DNA from: AP-15 sp035503615
Lineage (GTDB): Bacteria > Pseudomonadota > Alphaproteobacteria > ATCC43930 > CGMCC-115725
Assembly: GCA_035503615.1 (NCBI GenBank)
Contig: DATJTI010000088.1
Coordinates: 17,689-81,688 of the forward strand
Reading direction: 5' to 3'
Length of the DNA: 64,000 bases
Both the position numbers and the translations under genes were made by a program. Shown piece by piece: positions 1 through 8,547 of this stretch. The first letter of the stretch is position 1, and the number at the start of each line of letters is the position of its first letter. Below the pieces are notes generated by a model, which was not told the origin of the DNA, ran no database searches, and worked only from the letters and a program-made list of their open reading frames with translations.

Positions 1-2
1 CC

Positions 3-659
3 GCGGCCGAACGCGCCGCCTGGGACCGGATTTTCGGCCGGGTGCTGCCGAGCCGACCGGGCGGAGGCGGGCTCGACGCGCTCGATCTCGGCTGCGGCAC
101 CGGTTTTCTGAGCCTCGAACTGGCGTCGCGCGGGCACCACGTGACCGGTGTCGATTTTGCCCCGTCGATGATCGCGCTGGCCGAAAAGAAGGCGGCGGAG
201 CGCGGTCTCAGGGTCGGTTTCGAGCAGGCCGATGCCGAGCGATTGCCGTTCGCCGCGGCGAGCTTTGACCTGGCGATCAGCCGCCACGTCTTGTGGACCC
301 TGCCGCATCCGGAGGCGGCGATCGACGAATGGCGGCGCGTGCTGCGTCCGGGCGGCCGGCTCGTCATCATCGACGGTGCCGTGCTTGACGGCAGCGACCG
401 TGTGGCCGGGGCGCAGCCGGGCTGTCAGGAGAACGCCCGCACCAGCCCCGAATATGCCGCGGTCGGCGACCGGCTGCCGTTTCTGGGCGGCCGCCCACGC
501 GAGGAGATCGAGGCGCTGCTGCGCGCCCATGGGCTCGCCGCTGTCAACAGCGATATGCTCGCTGATCTGGTCGAAGCCCAGCTGCAGCGCATGATTGAAG
601 AGGGGCTGGAGCCGCGGCGGCGCAACCGCTACGTCGTCTGGGGCGACGTGCCGCGCTGA
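3..659 (+). CDS. class I SAM-dependent methyltransferase, 5' partial
   Basis: The reading frame is open from the first bases of the window (in frame from position 3), so the start lies upstream; an internal GTG at 42 is a possible but unlikely start because the frame before it already reads like protein. About 218 residues are visible. The SAM-binding motif I (DLGCGTG) is near the visible N-terminus, followed by the acidic end of strand 2 (VTGVDFAPSM), a DAERLPF segment typical of the UbiE/COQ5-like Methyltransf_11 group, and a motif-III-like RVLRPGGRLVIIDG. The substrate cannot be predicted. The C-terminal third is charged and carries no extra domain that I recognise. It ends in TGA, with no gene assigned for the next 347 bases. 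Confidence 0.85.
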   Translation, partial: AAERAAWDRIFGRVLPSRPGGGGLDALDLGCGTGFLSLELASRGHHVTGVDFAPSMIALAEKKAAERGLRVGFEQADAERLPFAAASFDLAISRHVLWTLPHPEAAIDEWRRVLRPGGRLVIIDGAVLDGSDRVAGAQPGCQENARTSPEYAAVGDRLPFLGGRPREEIEALLRAHGLAAVNSDMLADLVEAQLQRMIEEGLEPRRRNRYVVWGDVPR

Positions 660-1006
660 GGATCACGCGATGCAGCAGGGCCGCGGCGGCATGGGCAGCC
701 ACAAGCACGGCATCAGCGGCCATGCCACGCGGAGCCCGCGCTTTCGGCTCGCCCAAAGGCTCGCCGCCGAGCGCGGCGAATTCGACACGGGGCCGCGTCG
801 CCGGATGTTGCGGCCGGTTTTCGACACGGTGCGCGCTGCCTTCGATGGCGAGCGCAAGCCGAGGCAGCCGTGAATTCAGCCCGCGGATAAAAGCCGGTTG
901 TTCCGAGGCGGCAGCAGCGGAGGCAACTGCCGGCTTCGTTACCATCGGCCACAATCCTCGGGGTCGGCGACGTTAGTATCGCCGCCGGCTGTTAAGGTCA
1001 GTCCGG
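660..1006. other. intergenic region without a recognised gene
   Basis: This stretch lies between the partial methyltransferase and the end of the convergent enoyl-CoA hydratase. Short open frames exist (for example 670-873, plus strand, 67 codons, Arg-rich) but none has a good ribosome site or recognisable family features, and high GC makes chance frames common. I see no convincing terminator. Confidence 0.5.
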
Positions 1007-1795
1007 TCAGCGGTGGCGGAATTGGGGTTTGCGCTTGTCGATAAAGGCTTCCATGCCCTCCTTGCGATCTTCAGTGGCGAAGGTCGCGTGGAACAGCCGC
1101 CGCTCGAAACGCACCCCCTCGGCGAGGCTCGTCTCATAGGCGCGGTTGACCGATTCCTTAACCATCATCGCGATCGGCCGCGACATCTCGCAGATCCGCT
1201 GCGCCACCTTGACCGCCTCCGCCAAGAGGTCGGCGGCCGGCACGATGCGGCTGACGAGCCCGGCGCGCTCGGCCTCGGCGGCGTCCATCATCCGCCCGGT
1301 CAGGCACAGATCCATCGCCTTCGCCTTGCCGACAAAGCGGGCGAGGCGCTGGGTCCCGCCGGCGCCCGGCATCGTGCCGAGCTGGATTTCCGGCTGGCCG
1401 AAACGCGCAGTATCGGCGGCAACAACGATGTCGCACATCATCGCGATCTCGCAGCCACCGCCGAGAGCGAAGCCCGCGACCGCAGCGACGACCGGTTTGC
1501 GGCATTGCCCGACCCGCTCCCAACCCTTGGTGATGAAGTCCTCGAGATAGATTTCGGGATAGCTCTTGGCGGCCATTTCCTTGACATCGGCGCCGGCGGC
1601 AAACGCCCGCTCATTGCCGGTCAGGACGATGGCACCGATACCCTCGTCATGTTCGAATTCGTCAAAGACCGCGCCGAGTTCGCCGATCAGCGTTGCGTTC
1701 AGTGCGTTCAGCGCCTGCGGCCGGTTCATCGTGACGATGCCGACCGGGCCGCGCCGCTCGACGAGGATGTCCTGATAGCTGCGTTCTCCACTCAT
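1007..1795 (-). CDS. enoyl-CoA hydratase/isomerase (crotonase family)
   Basis: This 262-residue crotonase-fold protein hydrates trans-2-enoyl-CoA in fatty acid or related CoA-ester degradation. Visible features: AFAAGADVKEM forms the first oxyanion-hole/CoA-binding segment; CALGGGCE-like (FALGGGCEIAMMCD) the second, with the glycine-rich turn; FGQPEIQLGTMPGAGGTQRL carries the second catalytic Glu region of true hydratases. Length matches the family (about 260). The ATG at 1795 was chosen over a much longer open frame because the family N-terminus begins just after it (YQDILVERRGPVGIVTMNRP). It lies 11 bases downstream of mutM on the same strand and is probably co-transcribed with it; this pairing occurs in several alphaproteobacteria. 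Exact substrate range is unknown. Confidence 0.9.
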   Translation of the reverse strand: MSGERSYQDILVERRGPVGIVTMNRPQALNALNATLIGELGAVFDEFEHDEGIGAIVLTGNERAFAAGADVKEMAAKSYPEIYLEDFITKGWERVGQCRKPVVAAVAGFALGGGCEIAMMCDIVVAADTARFGQPEIQLGTMPGAGGTQRLARFVGKAKAMDLCLTGRMMDAAEAERAGLVSRIVPAADLLAEAVKVAQRICEMSRPIAMMVKESVNRAYETSLAEGVRFERRLFHATFATEDRKEGMEAFIDKRKPQFRHR

Positions 1796-1806
1796 CAATG
1801 CCTCTC

Positions 1807-2634
1807 TTACCGTTGGCGCTTGGCGCAATAGAAGGTCGAGCGGCCGCCCTGGGTGATGCGGCGCACGCCTTCGGCGCAGTTGCAGCCGGGGCAGGGCTCG
1901 CCCTCGCGGCCATAGACCGCCCAGCGATGCTGGAAATAGCCAAGCTCGCCATCGGCCTGGACATAGTCGCGCAGCGAGGAGCCACCAGCCTCGATCGCTT
2001 CCCCGAGCACGGTGCGAACCGCCGCGGCGAGGCGGGCGAGCCGGATGCGGCCGATCGAGCCGGCAAGCCGGCGCGGCGACAGCCCGGCGCGGTAGAGCGC
2101 CTCGCAGACATAGATGTTGCCGAGCCCGGCGACGATGCGCTGGTCGAGGAGGGCCGCCTTGACCGAGGTCAGTTTGCCGGCGAATTTCCCGGCAAGATAG
2201 GCGCCGTCGAACCCGGCTTCGAGTGGTTCCGGTCCGAGCCCGGCCAAGAGCGGATGCCGGTCGGCCTCGCCGCGCCGCAGATAGTCGAGCGTGCCAAAGC
2301 GGCGCGCGTCGTTGAAACGGACGACGGTGCCGTCGTCGAGGGTCAGCACGACATGGTCGTGCCGCGCTTCGGGCTGTGACGCGTCGCCGGCGGTGATCCT
2401 CCCCGACATGCCGAGATGCAGCAGCAGCAGCCCGTCGGCGTCGAGCTCGATCAGGATGTATTTGCCGCGGCGGGTGAGGGCGCCGATGCTGGCGCCGGCG
2501 AGCCGTTCGGCCAGAGCCGGCGGAAACGGGCGGCGCAGATCGGCCCGGCGCAATTCGGCGCGGACGATCCGCCGGCCGCTCATTTTCAGCGACAAGCCGC
2601 GGCGCACGGTCTCGACTTCGGGCAGTTCCGGCAT
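1807..2634 (-). CDS. mutM: formamidopyrimidine-DNA glycosylase (Fpg/MutM)
   Basis: Base-excision repair enzyme that removes oxidised purines such as 8-oxoguanine and nicks the abasic site. At 275 residues it has the expected length. The N-terminal MPELPEVE supplies the catalytic Pro and Glu after removal of Met; RRGKYI gives the conserved Lys; the H2TH region follows (LLDQRIVAGLGNIYVCEALYRAG). The C-terminal zinc finger is odd: the first pair is intact (CPGC) but the second pair, usually CxxC, reads C-A-K-R-Q-R, so the fourth zinc ligand is Arg (codon CGC, one transition from TGC). Whether zinc is still held, perhaps by the extra Cys in CPGCNC, is unknown. It is divergent from ubiE, 72 bases apart, and is followed by an enoyl-CoA hydratase. 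Confidence 0.95.
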   Translation of the reverse strand: MPELPEVETVRRGLSLKMSGRRIVRAELRRADLRRPFPPALAERLAGASIGALTRRGKYILIELDADGLLLLHLGMSGRITAGDASQPEARHDHVVLTLDDGTVVRFNDARRFGTLDYLRRGEADRHPLLAGLGPEPLEAGFDGAYLAGKFAGKLTSVKAALLDQRIVAGLGNIYVCEALYRAGLSPRRLAGSIGRIRLARLAAAVRTVLGEAIEAGGSSLRDYVQADGELGYFQHRWAVYGREGEPCPGCNCAEGVRRITQGGRSTFYCAKRQR

Positions 2635-2706
2635 TCGACCGATGCTCTTTGGCCGCCGGCGGGCGGGCGTGGCGCATGCCGGCCGATGGCGCTATCTTCC
2701 TGCCCG

Positions 2707-3516
2707 ATGAGCGAGCGAGAGACAAGTGCCACGGCGGCGCCCGACGCACGCCCCGACTATCGCGATGTGCCGCCCGCGGAGAAGCCGCTGCTGGTGCGCG
2801 GCGTGTTCGACAGCGTCGCACCCCGCTATGATCTGATGAACGATCTGATGAGCGGCGGCATCCACCGGCTGTGGAAGGCGGCGATGGTGGCGTGGCTCAG
2901 GCCGCACCCGGGCCAGCGCCTGGTCGATGTGGCCGGCGGCACCGGCGACATTGCATTGCGGGCCTGGCCATGGCTGGCTCCGCACGGCGCGCCGGAAGTG
3001 ATCGGCAGCGGCGATCACAAGAGTGGACCGGTCGTCGTCTGCGACCCCAATCTGCGCATGATCGAGATCGGCCGTGCCCGTGCATTCGATCGCGGCATTC
3101 TCGACGGCATCGAATGGCTCGGCGCCGCGGCCGAGCAGCTGCCGCTCGCCGAGCGCAGCTTCGATCTCTACACGGTGGCGTTCGGCCTGCGCAACGTGAC
3201 CGACCGCGCCGCGGCACTGGCCGAGGCGAGGCGGGTGCTGCGGCCGGGCGGCCGGTTCATGTGCCTCGAATTCACCCCCGAGGTGGCGCCGCTGCTGCAG
3301 CCGGTCTACGATCTCTACAGCTTCCAGGTGGTGCCGCTGCTCGGCCAGCTGGTCGCCGGCGATCGCGACGCCTACACCTATCTGGTGCAGAGCATCCGCG
3401 GCTTCCCGCGCCAGAGCGAGCTCGCTGCGGCGATCGCTGCGGCCGGGTTCGACCAGGTCAAATTTCGCAACCTCACCGGGGGCATCGCTGCGCTTCACTC
3501 GGCCTGGCGCCTCTGA
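2707..3516 (+). CDS. ubiE: ubiquinone/menaquinone biosynthesis C-methyltransferase UbiE
   Basis: SAM-dependent C-methyltransferase of the quinone pathway (269 residues). Family signatures are clear: an N-terminal VFDSVAPRYDLMNDLMSGG-type motif, the SAM motif LVDVAGGTGDIA, and FGLRNVTDRAAALAEARRVLRPGGRF. Compared with the usual 230-250 residues there is an insertion after the first SAM motif (around APEVIGSGDHKSGPVVV), before the strand ending in a conserved Asp. The start ATG at 2707 fits the family N-terminus. The gene is followed after 4 bases by ubiB, the usual alphaproteobacterial ubiE-ubiB pair; coaBC, which often follows, is absent here. Membrane-associated quinone assembly complex is the likely site of action. 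Confidence 0.95.
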   Translation: MSERETSATAAPDARPDYRDVPPAEKPLLVRGVFDSVAPRYDLMNDLMSGGIHRLWKAAMVAWLRPHPGQRLVDVAGGTGDIALRAWPWLAPHGAPEVIGSGDHKSGPVVVCDPNLRMIEIGRARAFDRGILDGIEWLGAAAEQLPLAERSFDLYTVAFGLRNVTDRAAALAEARRVLRPGGRFMCLEFTPEVAPLLQPVYDLYSFQVVPLLGQLVAGDRDAYTYLVQSIRGFPRQSELAAAIAAAGFDQVKFRNLTGGIAALHSAWRL

Positions 3517-3520
3517 GGCT

Positions 3521-5092
3521 TTGCCGTTCCGGTTCGGGCTGCTGCGCAGCCTGCGCAATCTTGTCCGCTTGGCCGCGATCGGGCTGATCCTGGCGCGGCA
3601 CGACGCGCTGTTCGCGTTTGCCGGCGTGCCGATCGTCGGTCTCTATTTGCGGATTGTACGCCTGTTCCGCTGGCGGCGGCTGTCGGCGGCGCGCCCGGGC
3701 CAGCGGCTTGCCGCCGCGCTCGACGCGATGGGACCGAGCTTTGTCAAGCTCGGCCAGCTGCTGGCGACCCGCGCCGACCTGCTCGGCGAGGAGCTTTGCG
3801 CCGATCTGGCAAGCCTGCAGGATCGCCTGCCGCCCTTTCCGGGGGAACAGGCGCGGGCCGCGATCGAGACCGAGTTCCGCGCGCCGCTCGAGACCCTGTT
3901 CCTGTCATTCGACCCCGTCGCGGTCGCGGCCGCGTCGATCGCGCAGGTCCATTTTGCCTGCACCGCCGACGGCCTCGAAGTCGCGGTCAAGGTGTTGCGG
4001 CCGGGGGTGGCGCGCGCCTTTGCCCGCGATCTCGACCTGTTCCTGTGGCTCGCCCATTGGATCGAGCGCCTCTATGCGCCGGCGCGCCGGCTGAAGCCGG
4101 TCGAAATCGTCGAGACGCTGGCCGAAGTGGTCCGCTTCGAGATGGATCTGCGCTTCGAAGCGGCAGCCGCCTCGGAGCTTGCCGAGAACTTCGCCGGCGA
4201 TCCGGGGTTTCGCGTGCCGCGGATCGATTGGCGGCGCACCGGGCATAACGTGTTGACCCTCGAGCGGATCACCGGCATTCGCTTTGACGACCGCGCGGCC
4301 TTGGTCGCCGCCGGCCATCGCATCGACGAGCTGTTGGCGAAGGCGGCGATCGCGTTCTTCCACCAGGTCTTCCGCGACGGCTTCTTCCACGCCGATCTGC
4401 ATCCGGGGAACATGTTCGTCGATGCCTCGGGGGCGATTGTCGTTGTCGATTTCGGCATCATGGGGCGGCTCGACCGAACTACCCGATATTACCTCGCCGA
4501 CATGCTGATCGGCTTTTTGTCGGGCGATTACCGGCGGGTCGCCGAGATCCATTTTGCGGCTGGCTATGTGCCGCCCGACCGCTCGGTCGATGCCTTCACC
4601 CAAGCCTGCCGGGCGATCGGTGAACCGATCCTCGGGCGGCCGCTGCAGGACATCTCGGTTGCCCGGCTGCTGGCCCAGCTGTTCCAGGTGACCGAGCAGT
4701 TCGGCATGGAGACACAGCCGCAGCTGCTGTTGCTGCAAAAAACCATGGTGCTGATCGAAGGGATCGGCCGCCGCCTCGATCCGGAAATCAATGTCTGGGC
4801 GTTGGCGCGGCCGCCGATCGAAGCCTGGATGCGCGACCATCGCGGTCCCGAGGCGCAGTTGCGGCAGCGGATCGAATCTCTCGTCGATGTCGCCGAGCGG
4901 CTGCCGCGGCTGATCCGCAGCCTCGAAACTCTGGTCGGCGACATGTCGCGCGACGGCGTCGTGCTGCACGCCGAATCGATCGCCGCGCATGCCGCCGAGC
5001 AGGCCAGGCGCGCCTGGCTGGTGGTGTTGCCGCTCTATCTCGCCGCGGCGGCGTTGATCGTAATCGCCATCGTCCTCGTCTTTGCGCGCTGA
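3521..5092 (+). CDS. ubiB: UbiB, ABC1/UbiB-type atypical kinase of ubiquinone biosynthesis
   Basis: This 523-residue member of the UbiB/COQ8 atypical kinase-like family is needed for ubiquinone biosynthesis, probably as an ATPase. The KxGQ hallmark is at about residues 76-79 (FVKLGQLLATRADLL). It is followed by the A-rich nucleotide loop (AAASIAQVH), the catalytic FFHADLHPGN and the metal-binding VVDFGIMG. A C-terminal hydrophobic stretch of about 25 residues anchors it to the membrane, as in other UbiB proteins. The proposed start is TTG, 4 bases after the ubiE stop; no ATG lies near the family N-terminus, so translation is probably coupled to ubiE. Length is normal for the family. Confidence 0.95.
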   Translation: MPFRFGLLRSLRNLVRLAAIGLILARHDALFAFAGVPIVGLYLRIVRLFRWRRLSAARPGQRLAAALDAMGPSFVKLGQLLATRADLLGEELCADLASLQDRLPPFPGEQARAAIETEFRAPLETLFLSFDPVAVAAASIAQVHFACTADGLEVAVKVLRPGVARAFARDLDLFLWLAHWIERLYAPARRLKPVEIVETLAEVVRFEMDLRFEAAAASELAENFAGDPGFRVPRIDWRRTGHNVLTLERITGIRFDDRAALVAAGHRIDELLAKAAIAFFHQVFRDGFFHADLHPGNMFVDASGAIVVVDFGIMGRLDRTTRYYLADMLIGFLSGDYRRVAEIHFAAGYVPPDRSVDAFTQACRAIGEPILGRPLQDISVARLLAQLFQVTEQFGMETQPQLLLLQKTMVLIEGIGRRLDPEINVWALARPPIEAWMRDHRGPEAQLRQRIESLVDVAERLPRLIRSLETLVGDMSRDGVVLHAESIAAHAAEQARRAWLVVLPLYLAAAALIVIAIVLVFAR

Positions 5093-5099
5093 AGCCCCA

Positions 5100-5160
5100 C
5101 CGACCGCAATGCGCCGGTCGGCGTCTTGACCGACCGCAATGCGCCTGTCGGCGTCTTGAC
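5100..5160 (+). repeat. 30-bp tandem duplication with hairpin potential after ubiB
   Basis: Two adjacent 30-bp units (5101-5130 and 5131-5160) are identical except for one base at unit position 17. In the first unit CCGACCG (5100-5106) and CGGTCGG (5115-5121) can pair around an 8-base loop; the second unit has one mismatch in that stem. It begins 8 bases after the ubiB stop and could act as a terminator, although no T-run follows. Confidence 0.85.
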
Positions 5161-5208
5161 GGCATGCTATTGTCACCCCGACAACATCGGCAAAAAGGGT
5201 GCGGCACC

Positions 5209-6312
5209 ATGAAGATATCGAGCATCCGGTCACAGATTCTGCTGATGCCCGAAGCCGATCCATTAGCCAACACGCCGGAGAACCCGAATGCGGCGCGGCC
5301 GATCGTGATCGTGCGGCTCGGCACCGATGACGGGATCGAGGGCATCGCGGTCAGCTTTTACGGCGGCGCGATCACCGCTTCGCTAAAACGCGCAATCGAC
5401 GATCTCGGGGCGTTGACGATCGGTGAGGACCCGCATCGGGTCGAGCGGATCGTCACGAAATTGCGCGAAGCGGCCGGCGGGTCGGGGCCGGGCGGCATGT
5501 TCACGTTGGCCCTGTCGGCGATCGACATCGCACTCTGGGACATTCGCGGCAAAGCGCTCGGCCTGCCGTTGTGGAAATTGCTCGGCGGTGCGCGCCAGCG
5601 CATCGCGACCTATGCGAGCGGTGCACTCAGGCGCAATTTGACCCTCGACCAGGTCGTCACCGCCGCCGGCAAGCTCAAGGAGAAGGGCTTCCGCGAGGCC
5701 AAGATGCAATTGGCCCTGCCGGGCGACACATCACCGGCGAAAGAGGTCGAGCGTGCGGTCAAAATCCGCGAGGTGCTGGGGCCGGACATCAAGCTGATGT
5801 GCGACATCAACCAGCGCTGGCGTCCGGAGCAGGCGATCGACATCGGCCGCCGCGTCGAGGATGCCGGGGTCGGGCTCTTTTGGCTCGAAGATGTGACAAT
5901 GCACGACGATTACGCCGGGATCGCCCGCGTCAATGCAGCGTTGGCGACACCGATCTGCGGCGGCGAACTGGTCTACGGCCTCGTCCCGTTCCGACACATG
6001 ATCGAGGCGCGCTCGGTCGATTACGTGATGATCGACCTGATCCGCGCCGGCGGTGTCACCCAATGGTTGAAGATCGCCGGCATGGCCGAGGCGTTCAACC
6101 TGCCGGTCGTCAGCCATGTGATCCCGGAAATCCATGCTCATCTCGTCGCCGCGGTGCCGAGCGGGCTGACCGTCGAATATATGGGCTGGATGCTGGCACT
6201 GTTTGACGGCGTCGCCGAGTTCGACGCCAAGACCGGCGAGATCGTCCTGTCCGACCGCCCCGGCCTCGGCCTCGCATTCAACCAGGCGACAATCGACCGC
6301 TACGCAGCTTGA
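5209..6312 (+). CDS. enolase-superfamily enzyme, mandelate racemase type (copy 1)
   Basis: A 367-residue mandelate racemase/muconate lactonising-type protein that would abstract the alpha proton of a carboxylate, probably as a dehydratase or racemase; substrate unknown. Metal ligands are visible at D199 (CDIN), E227 (WLEDV) and E253 (GGE), with the general-base pair D276 and H303 and the electrophile Glu at 323; the spacing closely matches mandelate racemase. The usual K-x-K base motif reads K165-M-Q167, so the second Lys is Gln. The start ATG at 5209 (MKISSI) precedes the capping domain; an upstream in-frame start at 5164 would add 15 unlikely residues. A close paralogue follows 11 bases downstream on the same strand, so this is a tandem duplication within one transcript. 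Confidence 0.88.
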   Translation: MKISSIRSQILLMPEADPLANTPENPNAARPIVIVRLGTDDGIEGIAVSFYGGAITASLKRAIDDLGALTIGEDPHRVERIVTKLREAAGGSGPGGMFTLALSAIDIALWDIRGKALGLPLWKLLGGARQRIATYASGALRRNLTLDQVVTAAGKLKEKGFREAKMQLALPGDTSPAKEVERAVKIREVLGPDIKLMCDINQRWRPEQAIDIGRRVEDAGVGLFWLEDVTMHDDYAGIARVNAALATPICGGELVYGLVPFRHMIEARSVDYVMIDLIRAGGVTQWLKIAGMAEAFNLPVVSHVIPEIHAHLVAAVPSGLTVEYMGWMLALFDGVAEFDAKTGEIVLSDRPGLGLAFNQATIDRYAA

Positions 6313-6323
6313 GGGGGTCGGAG

Positions 6324-7424
6324 ATGAAAATAACCCGGGTCGAGACTGGCATTGTCGCGCTGCCGAATGACGAGCCGCTCGCCGGCTTTTCGGAAAACCC
6401 GAACGCGGTGAACCCGATCGTCTGGCTGCGGCTCGGCACCGATGACGGTGTCGAGGGGCTCGGCGTCACCTATTTCGGCGGCGCCCTGACCCGCACCTTG
6501 CGCCATGCGGTCGACGAACTGGGCGCGCTGGCGGTCGGCGAGGACCCGCTGCGGGTCGAAGCGGTCGCGGCCAAATTGCGCGCCGCCGCCGTCAGCGCCG
6601 GGCCGGCCGGGATCTTCATGATGGCATTGTCGGCGATCGACGTCGCGCTGTGGGACATCAAGGGCAAAGCGTTGGGCTTGCCGTTGTGGAAACTGCTCGG
6701 CGGCGGGCGCGACCAGATCGCGACCTATGCGAGCGGGGCGCTGCGCCGCGGCCTGAAGCTCGACGAGGCGCTGACTGCCGCCCAGCGGCTGCGCGAGAAG
6801 GGCCATCGCCAGACCAAGATGCAGCTCGGCCTCCCCGGCGTCACCTCGCCGGCACGCGAGGTCGAGCAGGCAAAGCTGATCAGAGAGGCGGTCGGCCCCG
6901 ACATGGATCTGATGTGCGACATCAACCAGCGCTGGCGCCCGGAACAGGCGATCGACATCGGCAAGCGCGTCGAGGAGGCCGGGGTCGGCCTCTTTTGGCT
7001 CGAAGACGTCACCGCGCATGACGACTACCCCGGCTTGGCGCGGGTCGCCGCGGCGCTCGCGACCCCGGTCTGCGGCGGCGAATACCTCTATGGCATCACC
7101 CCGTTCCGCCACATGGTCGAAGCCCGCTCGGTCGATATCGTGATGATCGATCAGGTGCGCTCGGGCGGCATCACGCCATGGCTCAAGATCGCCGGCATGG
7201 CCGCGGCGTTCAACCTGCCGGTGGTCAGCCACGGCGTGCCCGAGATCCATGTGCATCTGGTCGGCGCCATGCCGAACGGGCTGACTGTCGAATACATGCC
7301 GCGCCTGTTTCATCTGTGGCGGGAGGTCCCGGTGCCGCATGACGGTCTATTGGCGATGCCGACCGCGCCCGGTCTCGGCCTCGAATTCGACCCGGCGGCG
7401 ATCTCGCGATACCGGGCCGGATAA
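6324..7424 (+). CDS. enolase-superfamily enzyme, mandelate racemase type (copy 2)
   Basis: This 366-residue paralogue of the preceding gene aligns end to end until the last 40 residues. Catalytic and metal residues are at the same positions (K165-x-Q167, D199, E227, E253, D276, H303, E323). The C-terminus differs: RLFHLWREVPVPHDG replaces GWMLALFDGVAEFD, a region that helps close the active site in this superfamily, so the two copies may have separated in substrate. The ATG at 6324 has a purine-rich GGGGG-N4-GAG stretch before it and is preferred to a TTG at 6309 that overlaps the upstream stop. Same operon as copy 1. Substrate is not predictable from sequence alone. Confidence 0.88.
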   Translation: MKITRVETGIVALPNDEPLAGFSENPNAVNPIVWLRLGTDDGVEGLGVTYFGGALTRTLRHAVDELGALAVGEDPLRVEAVAAKLRAAAVSAGPAGIFMMALSAIDVALWDIKGKALGLPLWKLLGGGRDQIATYASGALRRGLKLDEALTAAQRLREKGHRQTKMQLGLPGVTSPAREVEQAKLIREAVGPDMDLMCDINQRWRPEQAIDIGKRVEEAGVGLFWLEDVTAHDDYPGLARVAAALATPVCGGEYLYGITPFRHMVEARSVDIVMIDQVRSGGITPWLKIAGMAAAFNLPVVSHGVPEIHVHLVGAMPNGLTVEYMPRLFHLWREVPVPHDGLLAMPTAPGLGLEFDPAAISRYRAG

Positions 7425-7480
7425 CGGGCGCTGCGGCAAACCGCGCCGGCCGCTCGTCAGCGCGATCGGCTCAGTTGCAC

Positions 7481-7535
7481 TGACCGATGATCTGGTGCAC
7501 TGGCCGATGATCTGGTGCACTGACCGATGATCTGG
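7481..7535 (+). repeat. 20-bp tandem repeat, about 2.75 copies
   Basis: Units at 7481-7500 and 7501-7520 differ by one base (tGACCGATGATCTGGTGCAC versus tGGCC...), and a third unit from 7521 matches for its first 15 bases. It lies 56 bases after the enolase-type copy 2 stop, in a 311-base gap (7425-7735) that otherwise holds no gene I can recognise. Confidence 0.9.
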
Positions 7536-7735
7536 CGGGCGGTGTTCACGCCGCCCATCGCAACAGGTCGCGAATTTGCCGCCATTGGCATCGCGGCGGC
7601 CGAGGCGGGGTTTCGATCACCGCGACAACGGGCGGATGGGTTTCGATACCTGCTGGTTCCTCGGGAACATGGCCGGCGAGGCGGGGTTTGCCGGTGAGTG
7701 CGCGTGATGCGCCATACATCCGAAAGGAGGTACGG

Positions 7736-8347
7736 ATGAGAACGCTGATCCTTGCGACCGCCTCTGCCGTTGCCCTCGGCTTTGCCGGTGCCGCTCCGGG
7801 CTTTGCCGCCGAAAACACCGCCACCACTCCGGGCGCGACGATCACCCAGCCGGCGACCCCGTCGGGTGCCAAGACAATAACGCCCGATACCGGGACCACG
7901 AACTCGTCGATGCCGCAGACCGGCGCCACGACGCCGCAACCGGCGATTTCGACGCCCGGCAGCAATGCCGAGAACAGCAGTCCTGGCATGCGGCAGGACA
8001 ACGCCGGCATGACGAACCCCTCGTCCGCGGCGGCGGCGACCATGCCGGCGACACCCAGCGAGGTTCGCGAGGCGCAGCAGAAGCTGCATCGCGAGGGTCT
8101 CTATCGGGGCCGGATCGACGGCCGGATGGGACCGGAGACGCAGCAGGCGCTGCGCCACTACCAGCAGCAGAACGGGCTCGAAGTGACCGCGCGGCTCGAT
8201 CACCAGACGATGAACAGCCTGCTCGGCAGCGGCGCCGGCCAGGGTTCGAGCATGCCGAATTCGCCGATGCCGTCGAGCGGGGCCGGGACTTCCGGCAGTA
8301 GCCCCGGCGGGCCGGGCGGCATGAACCCGGCGAACAGCACCAAATAG
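7736..8347 (+). CDS. secreted peptidoglycan-binding-domain protein
   Basis: A 203-residue exported protein. A Sec signal peptide occupies the first 25 residues (MRTLILATASAVALGFAGAA...GFAAE). A long Thr/Pro/Ser/Ala-rich low-complexity linker follows to about residue 100. One PG_binding_1-like module is at roughly 105-165 (VREAQQKLHREGLYRGRIDGRMGPETQQALRHYQ), with the typical GxxDGxxGPxTxxAL pattern, and a second Ser/Gly/Pro-rich tail closes the protein. Start ATG at 7736 has an excellent ribosome site (AAAGGAGG, 7723-7730). No enzymatic domain is visible, so it is probably a wall-associated accessory protein. Similar short proteins with this layout are common in Rhizobiales; function unproven. 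Confidence 0.8.
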   Translation: MRTLILATASAVALGFAGAAPGFAAENTATTPGATITQPATPSGAKTITPDTGTTNSSMPQTGATTPQPAISTPGSNAENSSPGMRQDNAGMTNPSSAAAATMPATPSEVREAQQKLHREGLYRGRIDGRMGPETQQALRHYQQQNGLEVTARLDHQTMNSLLGSGAGQGSSMPNSPMPSSGAGTSGSSPGGPGGMNPANSTK

Positions 8348-8547
8348 GACGGCAGCCCGATCGTTGCAGCGCGTCCCCGCCGCCCGGCGAGGGCGCGCCC
8401 TCGCCGCAGCCGGCCAAGATCGCCGACAGCGAAGACCGCAACCGGCCAAGGGTGCGATGCCCGCGGCAGCATCGCGCCGGCGGCTGGCGGTCGCGTTCGC
8501 CGAAGCGCTATGTTCCGTCTGCGCAAGCCCGCGCGCGGGAGAACCAT

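Noticed and set aside
670..873. Possible 67-codon gene after the first methyltransferase
   Set aside because: No ribosome site, no recognisable features, and competing open frames on both strands.
1007..2821. A 604-codon open frame joining the enoyl-CoA hydratase to a long Arg-rich upstream part
   Set aside because: The upstream part overlaps mutM in another frame and is compositionally an antisense shadow; the real start is at 1795.
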